Source of the DNA: an uncultured Selenomonadales bacterium
Lineage (GTDB): Bacteria; Bacillota; Negativicutes; Selenomonadales; Selenomonadaceae
NCBI GenBank assembly: GCA_937877565.1
Contig: CALFJB010000026.1
Location: forward strand, 1-31,953
DNA: 31,953 nt
Direction: 5' to 3'
Part shown: positions 15,501 to 22,458 of the stretch, one piece after another
How positions within the stretch are numbered: position 1 is the stretch's first letter
How the letters are laid out: each line of letters opens with the position of its first letter
The notes under the pieces: model-generated
Databases searched by the model: none
What the model was told of the DNA's origin: nothing
What the model saw: the letters and a program-made list of their open reading frames with translations, nothing else
Made by a program: the position numbers and the translations under genes

Positions 15501-16815
15501 CAGTGGGGTTATTGAATCGCTTGAAGATCGCATTGTTGGTAGAGTTTTAGCTGAAGATATTTTTGATATTGACGGTAATAAAATTGCGTCGATAAATGCT
15601 GAAATTGACAAGAAATTAGCTAAGCTAATTGCCTCTGTTCGCACGGGTGAGCTTTTAATTTATGATACTTCCACCGTCTCTAATTTAGATTCTAAAACCT
15701 CCCCAGTCTCCAATTTAGACTCTAATATAATTGGCAAGGTAATAGCCGAGAATATCCTTGATAGTAACGGCAAGATTGTACTTTCTAAGGGCACTGTCAT
15801 CACTGCGCAAAATTTACCAATTATAAAATCTAACAAGCGCAAGACTGTTAAGATTCGCTCTGTATTGACGTGCAAGAGTCAATTTGGCGTGTGTATAAAA
15901 TGTTATGGCACAGACTTAGCGAATCAGAGTCCAGTTGAAGTTGGTGAAGCGGTAGGAATAATAGCGGCGCAAAGTATAGGTGAACCCGGTACCCAATTAA
16001 CAATGCGTACCTTCCACACGGGCGGCGTAGCAGGCGGCGACGATATTACTCAAGGTTTACCGAGAGTTGAAGAATTATTTGAAGCGAGAAAGCCGAAACA
16101 CAATGCAATAATCGCCGAAGTAGAAGGCGAAGTAAAATTTGGCCGCAATGAAAAAAATAACCTCTTACAAATTACCGTCACCCCTTCAATAGGCTTGCCC
16201 CGCGATTATACAATTCCCTTCGGCTCCCGCGTCAGCGTCAATCCCGGCGACTGGATCGACGCCGGCACTAAATTAACTGAAGGCTCCGTCAACCCCCACG
16301 ACATCCTCCGCGTCAACGGTCTAAAGGCAACCCAACAATACCTCGTCTACGAAGTCCAAAAAGTCTACAAGTCTCAAGGCGTCGAAATCAACGACAAACA
16401 TATAGAAGTTATGGTCCGCCAAATGCTCCACAAAGTAAAAATCGAAGACTCCGGCGATACAGAATTTCTCCCCGGCGAATTCGTAGACATAAACGTCTTT
16501 GAATCCGCAAACACCAAAGCAATCGAAGTCGGCGGCGAACCCGCCGTAGCAAAGCCAATCCTTTTAGGTATAACAAAGGCATCTTTGGCAACAGATTCAT
16601 TCTTGAGCGCGGCAAGTTTTCAGGAGACAACTAGGGTACTCACTGACGCCGCAATTAAAGGCAAAATTGATCCGCTGATTGGCTTGAAAGAAAATGTTAT
16701 CATCGGCAAATTAATTCCTGCCGGTACGGGAATGCCGCGTTATCGCAATTTGCAAGTTGTCGATACGACCATTGCAACGGATGAAAGACCTAACGATATT
16801 ATCGCAACGATTTAA
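12577..16815 (+). CDS. rpoC: RNA polymerase beta-prime subunit, enlarged between the zinc-2 cysteines
   Basis: RpoC carries the active-site magnesium: NADFDGD is at residues 451-457 with Asp453, Asp455 and Asp457. Zinc site 1 is Cys60, Cys62, Cys75 and Cys78; zinc site 2 is Cys806, Cys1099, Cys1106 and Cys1109. Other landmarks are the lid/rudder region around FRQNLLGKRVDYSGRSVI, the bridge-helix segment and trigger-loop region GARKGLTDTALRTADSGYLTRRL, and GEAVGIIAAQSIGEPGTQLTMRTFHTGG. The 1412-residue length exceeds the roughly 1200-1300 common in Firmicutes. The extra residues lie at about 820-1090 and hold four degenerate 'IGRVLAEDI' units. Synonymous codon choice changes in blocks along the gene. 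AAAGGAG lies 8 nt before the ATG. Downstream is a terminator, not rpsL. Confidence 0.97.
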   Translation: MLDVNIFDSMRVGLASPDKIRAWSHGEVKKPETINYRTLKPERDGLFCERIFGPTHDWECHCGKYKRVRYKGIICDRCGVEVTRAKVRRERMGHIELAAPVSHIWYFKGIPSRMGLILGMTPKNLERVLYFASYIVLIPPTIQNKDFPINKQQLLSEGEFRKAREIYGDSLKVGIGAEAIQFLLQQLDLEQMATELRQEIHSPSAQKRFRAIRRLEVVEAFRKSGNKPEWMILNVIPVIPPDLRPMVQLDGGRFATSDLNDLYRRVINRNNRLKKMLTINIPDLILRNEKRMLQEAVDALIDNGRRGRPVTGSGNRALKSLSDMLKGKQGRFRQNLLGKRVDYSGRSVIVVGPELKLHQCGLPKEMALELFKPFVMKKLSADGNTTIKAAKRKVERANADVWGVLEEVIKEHPVLLNRAPTLHRLGIQAFEPVLTEGRALKLHPLACTAYNADFDGDQMAIHLPLSAEAQAEARVLMLAANHILAPKDGKPIIVPTQDMVLGTYYLTVIDKKHPVGSGKIVTGLNEALMAYQQKELSLQAEIVARVRVEELPTGLRGKYPSGYAMVKTTVGRMIFNEILPAELRYYRENESGELELGIVMNKKELGKLVAACYDLCGATKTAEVIDAVKNLGYHYACVAGMTVAISDVIVPPSKKSIIDETAKKVKRVESQYLNGLITENERYKKVVALWNGATDAVADAMMQNLSENEPDNPIYMMADSGARGNKQQMRQLAGMRGLMADPSGKIIDLPITANFREGLSVSDYFISSHGARKGLTDTALRTADSGYLTRRLVDVAQDVIVREADCDVTTINLKLERAHLAEDTFDAIEILHEELIGRVLAADILNPTTSDVEIVHDTILTDKTLEKIGELGSDSITLRGRSLTAPNSASHSLVSETIGLGTRDDGKREILRHNFIHEIIGKELAKTVIANGFEFTAGTLLTHDILDNILDSDICEIFIRNNNVRGIEVEAITEGSGVIESLEDRIVGRVLAEDIFDIDGNKIASINAEIDKKLAKLIASVRTGELLIYDTSTVSNLDSKTSPVSNLDSNIIGKVIAENILDSNGKIVLSKGTVITAQNLPIIKSNKRKTVKIRSVLTCKSQFGVCIKCYGTDLANQSPVEVGEAVGIIAAQSIGEPGTQLTMRTFHTGGVAGGDDITQGLPRVEELFEARKPKHNAIIAEVEGEVKFGRNEKNNLLQITVTPSIGLPRDYTIPFGSRVSVNPGDWIDAGTKLTEGSVNPHDILRVNGLKATQQYLVYEVQKVYKSQGVEINDKHIEVMVRQMLHKVKIEDSGDTEFLPGEFVDINVFESANTKAIEVGGEPAVAKPILLGITKASLATDSFLSAASFQETTRVLTDAAIKGKIDPLIGLKENVIIGKLIPAGTGMPRYRNLQVVDTTIATDERPNDIIATI
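15034..15844 (+). repeat. Degenerate repeats encoding the RpoC insert, with a 30-bp tandem copy
   Basis: Four motif copies begin near residues 834 (LIGRVLAADILNP), 917 (EIIGKELAKTVIANG), 984 (RIVGRVLAEDIFDIDG) and 1050 (NIIGKVIAENILDSNG), just before the zinc-2 cysteines. A younger duplication is visible in the DNA: 15676-15695 and 15706-15725 differ at two bases, are 30 bp apart and both encode VSNLDS. Confidence 0.75.
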
Positions 16816-16831
16816 AATATTTTTGTAAACT

Positions 16832-16869
16832 AAAAAGCCGCCCTGAAAAATTTGGGCGGTTATTTTTTT
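16832..16869 (+). terminator. rpoC terminator, probably bidirectional
   Basis: The stem is CCGCCC (16838-16843) with GGGCGG (16854-16859), extended by flanking A/T pairs, followed by a T-rich run on plus. An A run (16832-16836) gives T on the minus strand, so it could also stop leftward transcripts. It begins 17 nt past the rpoC stop. Confidence 0.85.
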
Positions 16870-16870
16870 A

Positions 16871-16949
16871 TTATAAATCTGAACGTAATTTTTTAGCGTC
16901 ACCAAAATAAATATGATGAATTTTTTCAACTTTTTATTAACGCTGTCAA
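16871..16949 (-). pseudogene. Duplicated, decayed 3' fragment of the chorismate mutase gene
   Basis: On the minus strand it reads IYFGDAKKLRSDL then a stop, matching the IYLGDAKKLRPDLQ end of AroH. One base is missing a few codons upstream relative to the intact copy, so the fragment is frameshifted. The intact gene's final CAA codon is TAA here. No start exists, so it is not expressed as protein. Confidence 0.8.
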
Positions 16950-16975
16950 AAATTATTAAAATATTTTTGTAAACT

Positions 16976-17012
16976 AAAAAAGCCGCCCTGAAAATTTTGG
17001 GCGGTTATTTTT
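16976..17012 (-). terminator. Terminator of the flagellar/aroH operon
   Basis: The stem is CCGCCC (16983-16988) with GGGCGG (16999-17004) around a short AT loop. On minus it is followed by a T run (A run 16976-16981 on plus), directly after the aroH stop. The T run on the plus side would let it back up the rpoC terminator. Confidence 0.82.
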
Positions 17013-17013
17013 T

Positions 17014-17376
17014 TTATTGTAAATCCGGACGTAATTTTTTAGCGTCACCAAGATAAATATGATGAATTTCTTCAATTTTTTTATCAATGTCAACAAGCAT
17101 TAAAGCCCTAATGCACATTGGCATACTTCCTTCAACAAAAGTTTCTTGAGCGTCGAAAAGTGGCACAAGATTAAAATTGCCCGGAAGTTGCCTCAATCCT
17201 GCAGCAGGAAAAGCGGCGTTTAAATCGTTCGTTGAAGTAAAAATAATTGCGCCGACGTTTTCAAGTACAATTTCATTTGAAGATAACATTTTTGTAATAA
17301 GCAACTGCGCCGCCTTCCAAATTTCATCTTTTGAATTTTGATTTACGGTAATTGCGCCTCTGATACCGCGTAACAT
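17014..17376 (-). CDS. aroH: Chorismate mutase, AroH type
   Basis: AroH rearranges chorismate to prephenate, the first step towards phenylalanine and tyrosine. The 120-residue protein aligns closely with the Bacillus subtilis trimeric enzyme. Catalytic residues Arg6 (Arg7 there), Glu78, Arg90 and Tyr108 are all present, with the typical MLRGIRGAITV start and HHIYLGDAKKLRPDL end. Position 75, Cys in B. subtilis, is Asp here. AAGGAG lies 6 nt before the ATG. The gene begins 19 nt after flhF stops on the same strand, so it is very likely the last gene of the flagellar operon; no other aromatic amino acid gene is near. Its 3' end has been duplicated towards rpoC. Confidence 0.95.
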   Translation of the reverse strand: MLRGIRGAITVNQNSKDEIWKAAQLLITKMLSSNEIVLENVGAIIFTSTNDLNAAFPAAGLRQLPGNFNLVPLFDAQETFVEGSMPMCIRALMLVDIDKKIEEIHHIYLGDAKKLRPDLQ

Positions 17377-17395
17377 AAAAAACTCCTTTCAAAAT

Positions 17396-19057
17396 TTAAC
17401 CTTCGTCAATTTTTCTTAACAACAAAGCTGCGAGAGAATCTGGACTTCCAACTTCAATATCATCGGGAACACTTTGTCCGGTTGTCAAATAAGACAGCGG
17501 CAAATTTTCATATCTAAGCAAATTAATGACGGTTCCGAAGTTAGACGTTTCATCAATTTTAGTTATAATTACTTTTTCCGGCTCGACTGCGGAAAATTTT
17601 TTGATAATTTCTTTGGCGTCGTTGAGTTTGACGGACGCGCTAATAACCAAATGCTTTTCAATTCGTGGATTCGTTTTCAGAAATTCTTGCAACTCATACA
17701 TTTGAGATTCACTGTACTGACTGCGCCCCGCCGTGTCGATTAAAATTAATTCTTTGTCTTTGTGCCTGTCAATCGCTAACGCTAATTCCTGCGGCGTGTA
17801 AACAATTTCAATCGGCAAGCCCAAAATATCAGAATAAGTTTTGAGTTGTTCAACTGCCGAAATTCTGTAAGTATCAGCAGTTATTAAAGCCGCGCCAATT
17901 CCTTGTTCAAGTACAAATTTGGCGGCGATTTTTGCAAGCGTGGTAGTTTTGCCGACGCCGGTTGTACCGACAAGCGCAACAATTTTTGAACCGCGCCGAC
18001 TCAATTTAATTCCTTCGGCAAATTTTATATGTTCGCTGAAATATGAAGACAGCGTCCACTTCGCCGCGCCGGATTTATAATCAATCGAAGTATCAGCCAT
18101 TTCGCCAATAATATCTTCGCTGACATCTTGGCTTTTAAGTGCCTCATGCAACGTCATTGAAACTTTTGGGGGCTCTTTGCCCAAAACTTCAGCAAGCATT
18201 GATTTCATTTGTGCAATTTCGGCTTCAAGTTGTTTGATTCTTTTTTGTTCCGCACTTTCAACACCCGCTGAAACGCTTTCAGAGGGCGCAGGAGGCGTTT
18301 CTGGGCTTGCAGATATATTTTCATGCTTTGAAGGCGCAGGAGCCGCTGTAGGCGATTGTACGGGCTGTGGCGGCGTCTGTTGAGCCGCTTGCATTTGTTG
18401 GAACTGCGCGAACATCATTTGTTGGAATTGCGCCATTTGTTCCGGCGTGAAATTCATTGGCAAAGATTTTTCATCTGCCGGCAAAGGTTCAGTTTTTGAA
18501 GGTTTTTCTTTGGTTGATATTTTTTCAAATTTTGGCGTTTCAACGGATTTTTCCGGCGGAGTTTCGGTTAATTGTTCATTTTTAGCGGCTCTTTGTTGTC
18601 TTTGGGCAATTCGTTGAGCCTTCAAAGTCATTTTTTTAGGTTCTTCAGCCGCGTTTAAAATTTCGGCGTCAGATTGTGATTCAATTTCTATTGGTGAATT
18701 TTCTTTGACGCGTTTTAAAACGCTTTGAAGTTTTTTAATATCTTCCGGCGAAACTTTTTCTTCGTCTGAAAGTGGAGTTGCAGGATTTTCAACTTTTTTT
18801 GAAGTTTCGGGAACAGATTTTTTATATTTTGCGGCGGCGATATTTGCAGGTTGTGCAACGGGCGTTGGTTTATCTGATTTTTCCGGCGAATCTTCAACTG
18901 CGGCGGTTATTTCCACAACTTCCCGCGTTCGCAAGCCTAACAATCCGCTTTCTTTGTATTTTTTACTATGAAGAATTACAGCACGCGAGCCGAGCTCCGC
19001 ACGCATTGCCGCTACTGCCTCCTTCATTGTTGCCGCTTTAAAAACTTTTATTTGCAA
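17396..19057 (-). CDS. flhF: Flagellar placement GTPase FlhF (SRP family)
   Basis: FlhF is an SRP-type GTPase that sets where flagella are built. The 553-residue protein has a short N-terminal domain (MQIKVFKAATMKEAV), then a long Pro/Gln/Ala/Glu-rich linker (about 70-290), then the NG GTPase domain. The GTPase shows GTTGVGKT at 364-371, DTAG at 441-444 and TKID at 499-502. It starts with TTG at 19057 behind GGAGGTGA. The gene lies 80 nt downstream of flhA, the usual order. The common next gene, the MinD-like partner flhG, is absent, and aroH takes its place. FlhG may be encoded elsewhere. Confidence 0.96.
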   Translation of the reverse strand: MQIKVFKAATMKEAVAAMRAELGSRAVILHSKKYKESGLLGLRTREVVEITAAVEDSPEKSDKPTPVAQPANIAAAKYKKSVPETSKKVENPATPLSDEEKVSPEDIKKLQSVLKRVKENSPIEIESQSDAEILNAAEEPKKMTLKAQRIAQRQQRAAKNEQLTETPPEKSVETPKFEKISTKEKPSKTEPLPADEKSLPMNFTPEQMAQFQQMMFAQFQQMQAAQQTPPQPVQSPTAAPAPSKHENISASPETPPAPSESVSAGVESAEQKRIKQLEAEIAQMKSMLAEVLGKEPPKVSMTLHEALKSQDVSEDIIGEMADTSIDYKSGAAKWTLSSYFSEHIKFAEGIKLSRRGSKIVALVGTTGVGKTTTLAKIAAKFVLEQGIGAALITADTYRISAVEQLKTYSDILGLPIEIVYTPQELALAIDRHKDKELILIDTAGRSQYSESQMYELQEFLKTNPRIEKHLVISASVKLNDAKEIIKKFSAVEPEKVIITKIDETSNFGTVINLLRYENLPLSYLTTGQSVPDDIEVGSPDSLAALLLRKIDEG

Positions 19058-19137
19058 CTTAAAAAGTCACCTCCAATTTTAATTAGGTACTTTGAAGACA
19101 ATCTCAAACTTCACTGAAATTTCAAGTGCAACGCCAA

Positions 19138-21234
19138 TTACAATCTGACAACGCCGAGAATTTGAATTTCAACAGTTTGGCTAATTTCAGCATGTGAAAC
19201 AACCGTGACGCCGGAAACCGAACGCGCAATTAATTTTCTGAAGTACAGGCGAACTGCCGGACTTGTCAAAACTATTGGCGGATAACCCATATTTGCCAAC
19301 TTTTCAATTTCGCCATTCAATGAAGCAATCATACGGCGCATTGAATCAGGATCTAAATTGACGTAAGAGCCGTGATCTGTACGTTGAACGCCGCCGACAA
19401 TTTTATTTTCAAGCGAAGGATCAAGCGTAATACAAGCCAAAACATTTCCCTGAACAACCTGCGCGGAAATTTGGCGAGCCATTGCGTGGCGTACATATTC
19501 TGTAAGAATTTCTGGATCCTTCGTAACGCGGGCATAGTCTGATAAAACTTCCATAATCGTTGCCATATCGCGAATTGAAATTCTTTCGTCCAAAAGGTAC
19601 GACAAAACTTTTTGAACTTCGCCGACGCCCAACAATTCCGGTACAACTTCCTGTACCAAAGATTTGTGAGTTTTCTCAAGGTTATCAATAAGATTTTGAG
19701 TTTCTTGACGCCCGAGAATTTCGCTTGCGTGTTGCTTGATAACTTCAGTCAAGTGCGTTGCCAAAACTGAAACTGCATCAACAACCGTATAACCATTCAA
19801 TTCAGCTTGTTCACGAGCATTTTCAGGAATCCACAGCGCGGGAAGTCCAAACGCCGGTTCAGTCGTTTCAATACCGGGAATTTCTTCAAAAACTGTACCG
19901 GAATTCATCGCCAAAAAGTGATCTAACATTAATTCGCCGCGTGCAATTTCCATACCTTTTAACTTGATTATGTAGGAGTTCGGCTTAATCTGAATGTTAT
20001 CACGAATACGAATTGTAGGAACGACTAAACCTAACTCAAGCGCACATTGTCGGCGAATCATAACAATTCTGTCTAACAAGTCGCCGCCCTGCGTCGTGTC
20101 AACCAACGGAATTAACGAATAACCAATTTCTAATTCCATTGGGTCAACCTGCAACAATGAAACGATATTTTCAGGGCGCGTAGCCTCTGCTTTAGCTTGC
20201 GATTCTCTTTCAGCTGCAAGTTCTTCTTCGTCTTCAGCGGAACGGGATTTTCTATGCAGACTATATCCAATAAAGCCGCAAATTAAAGCCAATGTGAAAA
20301 ATGGAATTCCGGGAAGTCCTGGAACAATCGCCAAAACTGTCAAAACGCCGGTATTTATAAAGAAAATTCTTTCGTTGTTGAAAAGTTGCTTGACAATATC
20401 CGAGCCCAAATTTCCTTCAGACGCGGCACGAGTAACGATAATACCTGTAGCAGTAGAAATTAAAAGCGCGGGAATTTGGCTGACAAGACCTTCACCGACG
20501 GTTAAAAGCGTGTAAGTATTCAACGCCGTTACAGCGTCCATATCGCGTTGAACCATACCAATAACAAAGCCGCCGCCAATATTTATCAACATAATAACAA
20601 TAGCGGCAATAGCATCACCTTTGACGAATTTTGACGCACCGTCCATAGCTCCAAAGAAGTCCGCCTCACGTTGAATTTTTTCACGGCGAACTTTAGCCTC
20701 TGCGTCCGTAATTGCGCCCTGATTTAAATCCGCGTCAATCGCCATTTGTTTACCGGGCATAGCGTCCAAAGTAAAACGCGCCGAAACTTCAGCAACGCGT
20801 TCTGAACCTTTGGTAATTACGATAAAGTTTACGATAACCAAAATGATGAACATAATGAAACCGACAACGGGGTTACCGCCGACGACGAAATTACCAAACG
20901 ACGTTATGACTTCGCCCGCGTAACCGTTAATTAAAATCAAGCGCGTTGAAGAAATATTTAACGCCAATCTGAAAAGCGTTGTTACCAAAAGTAGCGATGG
21001 AAAAACTGATAAATCCAACGCCTCTTCATTGTAAATTGCACTCATTATAACGACAAGCGCAATGGTAATATTCAAGCAAATCAGCACGTCAAGGAGCGCG
21101 GTTGGCAACGGAATAATCATCATTATGACGATCATAACGAGCGTTACCGCAATTATAACGTCGCTGTATTTTTGTATAAACGATCCAATTATTGATGAAG
21201 AATCGCTTTGTAAGGTTCCTTCGGGCGCAGCCAT
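19138..21234 (-). CDS. flhA: Flagellar export gate protein FlhA
   Basis: FlhA forms the ring of the flagellar type III export gate and the docking platform for cargo-chaperone complexes. The 698-residue length is typical. The first third carries the membrane helices (SDVIIAVTLVMIVIMMIIPL onward). The conserved cytoplasmic FHIPEP-type loop DAMPGKQMAIDADLNQGAI...EADFFGAMDGASKFVKGDA follows, and the C-terminal cytoplasmic domain begins near residue 350. The ATG has AAAGGAG 7-8 nt upstream. It is separated from flhB by a 78-nt gap filled by a heptad-repeat hairpin. Confidence 0.98.
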   Translation of the reverse strand: MAAPEGTLQSDSSSIIGSFIQKYSDVIIAVTLVMIVIMMIIPLPTALLDVLICLNITIALVVIMSAIYNEEALDLSVFPSLLLVTTLFRLALNISSTRLILINGYAGEVITSFGNFVVGGNPVVGFIMFIILVIVNFIVITKGSERVAEVSARFTLDAMPGKQMAIDADLNQGAITDAEAKVRREKIQREADFFGAMDGASKFVKGDAIAAIVIMLINIGGGFVIGMVQRDMDAVTALNTYTLLTVGEGLVSQIPALLISTATGIIVTRAASEGNLGSDIVKQLFNNERIFFINTGVLTVLAIVPGLPGIPFFTLALICGFIGYSLHRKSRSAEDEEELAAERESQAKAEATRPENIVSLLQVDPMELEIGYSLIPLVDTTQGGDLLDRIVMIRRQCALELGLVVPTIRIRDNIQIKPNSYIIKLKGMEIARGELMLDHFLAMNSGTVFEEIPGIETTEPAFGLPALWIPENAREQAELNGYTVVDAVSVLATHLTEVIKQHASEILGRQETQNLIDNLEKTHKSLVQEVVPELLGVGEVQKVLSYLLDERISIRDMATIMEVLSDYARVTKDPEILTEYVRHAMARQISAQVVQGNVLACITLDPSLENKIVGGVQRTDHGSYVNLDPDSMRRMIASLNGEIEKLANMGYPPIVLTSPAVRLYFRKLIARSVSGVTVVSHAEISQTVEIQILGVVRL

Positions 21235-21259
21235 TTAAAAATCTCCTTTCAGTTGATTT

Positions 21260-21330
21260 TAGGTGTTAGGTTTTAGCGGTTAGTTGTTAGGGAAATTCCT
21301 AAAACCTGAAACCTAAGACCTAGCACCTAT
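21260..21330. repeat. Heptad-repeat palindrome between flhB and flhA, copy C
   Basis: Left arm TAGGTGT, TAGGTTT, TAGCGGT, TAGTTGT, TAGGG (21260-21292); spacer AAATT; right arm CCTAAAA, CCTGAAA, CCTAAGA, CCTAGCA, CCTAT (21298-21330). Both arms keep an exact 7-bp period and pair imperfectly over about 32 bp. The right arm overlaps the end of flhB, encodes its last residues and supplies its TAG stop (21313-21315). As RNA it would fold within the operon message. Confidence 0.8.
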
Positions 21331-22452
21331 TTTCTTATGTTTGAGTTTGTAGACGTAAGCCAAAACTTCCGCCACAGCTTTATATAATTCCTCCGGTACG
21401 AAGCCGCCAATTTCGACAGTATCGAAAAGTGCGCGTGCCAGCGGTTTATTTTCTACAATCATAATATCGTTTTCGCGGGCAATTTCTTTGATACGTTGTG
21501 CAACCAAGTCTTGCCCTTTCGCCAAAACTTTAGGCGCAGCCATTCCTTTTTCATAAACTAAGGCAACTGCAAAATGTGTCGGGTTTGTAACGATAACATC
21601 AGCCTTCGGTACTTCCTGCATCATTCGGGACATTGCCATTTGGCGTTGTTTCTGTCTGATTTTACCTTTAATTTGCGGATCGCCTTCAGTTTGTTTGTAT
21701 TCGTCTTTAACTTCCTGCTTAGTCATCATCAAATCTTGCGTCGTCTGCCATTGTTGATAAGCGTAGTCAGCAATAGCCAAAACCATTATGACGCCGATAA
21801 CTTGAAACGCCATTGTAAAAATTTTGTCCGCAATTTCTGCCAATGAATACTCTAAATCATAATTGATAAAATACGGCATGAAGGGAATTTCATCCTTCAA
21901 ATACAAGTACAAAAAAAATCCAATGACTAAAATTTTGAAAAGCGATTTAAACATTTCAACCAATGAACGCTTAGAAAAAATTCTGCCGAAGCCGTTAATT
22001 GGGTTGAGGTTGTCAAGTTTAAATTCAATTTTTTCAGTTGAAACCATAAAACCTACTTGATAAAAACTAATTCCAAGTCCAAAAATCATAATCCCAAACA
22101 TAATTGGAAACGCGGTTTTTATCAGCAGTACCAAAATTCCCAAAAATATTTCCATAATTGCTTCGGACGAAGTGCCAAAGGTTGAAAGATTGGCGAAAAC
22201 GTAGGCTGAATAACCTGCAATATTTTCGTAAATGTATTCCCAAAAAAATTTAATGGCGAAAAAACCTGCCAAAAGTACAAAGGCGGCGTTAAGTTCTTGA
22301 CTTCGTGCAACTTGACCTTTTTTACGAGCATCGCGGCGTTTTTTGTCGGTAGGCTCTTCAGTTTTGTCGCCGCCTTCTGCGAAAAGTTGTAAATCAAAAA
22401 AATTTTCGCGCAGGGCGTCATTCTCTTCAAATATCATAGGCATCACGTCCAA
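21313..22452 (-). CDS. flhB: Flagellar export switch protein FlhB
   Basis: FlhB sits in the export gate and switches cargo from rod/hook to filament proteins through self-cleavage at NPTH, present here at residues 290-293. The 379-residue protein begins with a soluble stretch containing FDLQLFAEGGDKTEEPTDKK, then four membrane helices (about 55-235), then the cytoplasmic domain KQEVKDEYKQTEGDPQIKGK. The start is uncertain: TTG at 22452 lies 6 nt after the fliR stop with no good ribosome site, and the ATGs at 22443 and 22437 are alternatives. The last residues (IGARS) and stop come from a heptad-repeat element. Confidence 0.96.
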   Translation of the reverse strand: MDVMPMIFEENDALRENFFDLQLFAEGGDKTEEPTDKKRRDARKKGQVARSQELNAAFVLLAGFFAIKFFWEYIYENIAGYSAYVFANLSTFGTSSEAIMEIFLGILVLLIKTAFPIMFGIMIFGLGISFYQVGFMVSTEKIEFKLDNLNPINGFGRIFSKRSLVEMFKSLFKILVIGFFLYLYLKDEIPFMPYFINYDLEYSLAEIADKIFTMAFQVIGVIMVLAIADYAYQQWQTTQDLMMTKQEVKDEYKQTEGDPQIKGKIRQKQRQMAMSRMMQEVPKADVIVTNPTHFAVALVYEKGMAAPKVLAKGQDLVAQRIKEIARENDIMIVENKPLARALFDTVEIGGFVPEELYKAVAEVLAYVYKLKHKKIGARS

Positions 22453-22458
22453 AAAGTT

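Larger units (their letters stand above)
16812..17093. repeat. Tandem duplication of terminator plus aroH 3' end
   Basis: Bases 16812-16949 and 16956-17093 are two diverged copies, about 138 bp each with a 144-bp period, aligned over their full length. Each starts with TTAAAATATTTTTGTAAAC, contains the CCGCCC/GGGCGG terminator and continues into the minus-strand aroH end. The right copy belongs to the intact aroH gene and the left one is decayed. Confidence 0.85.
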
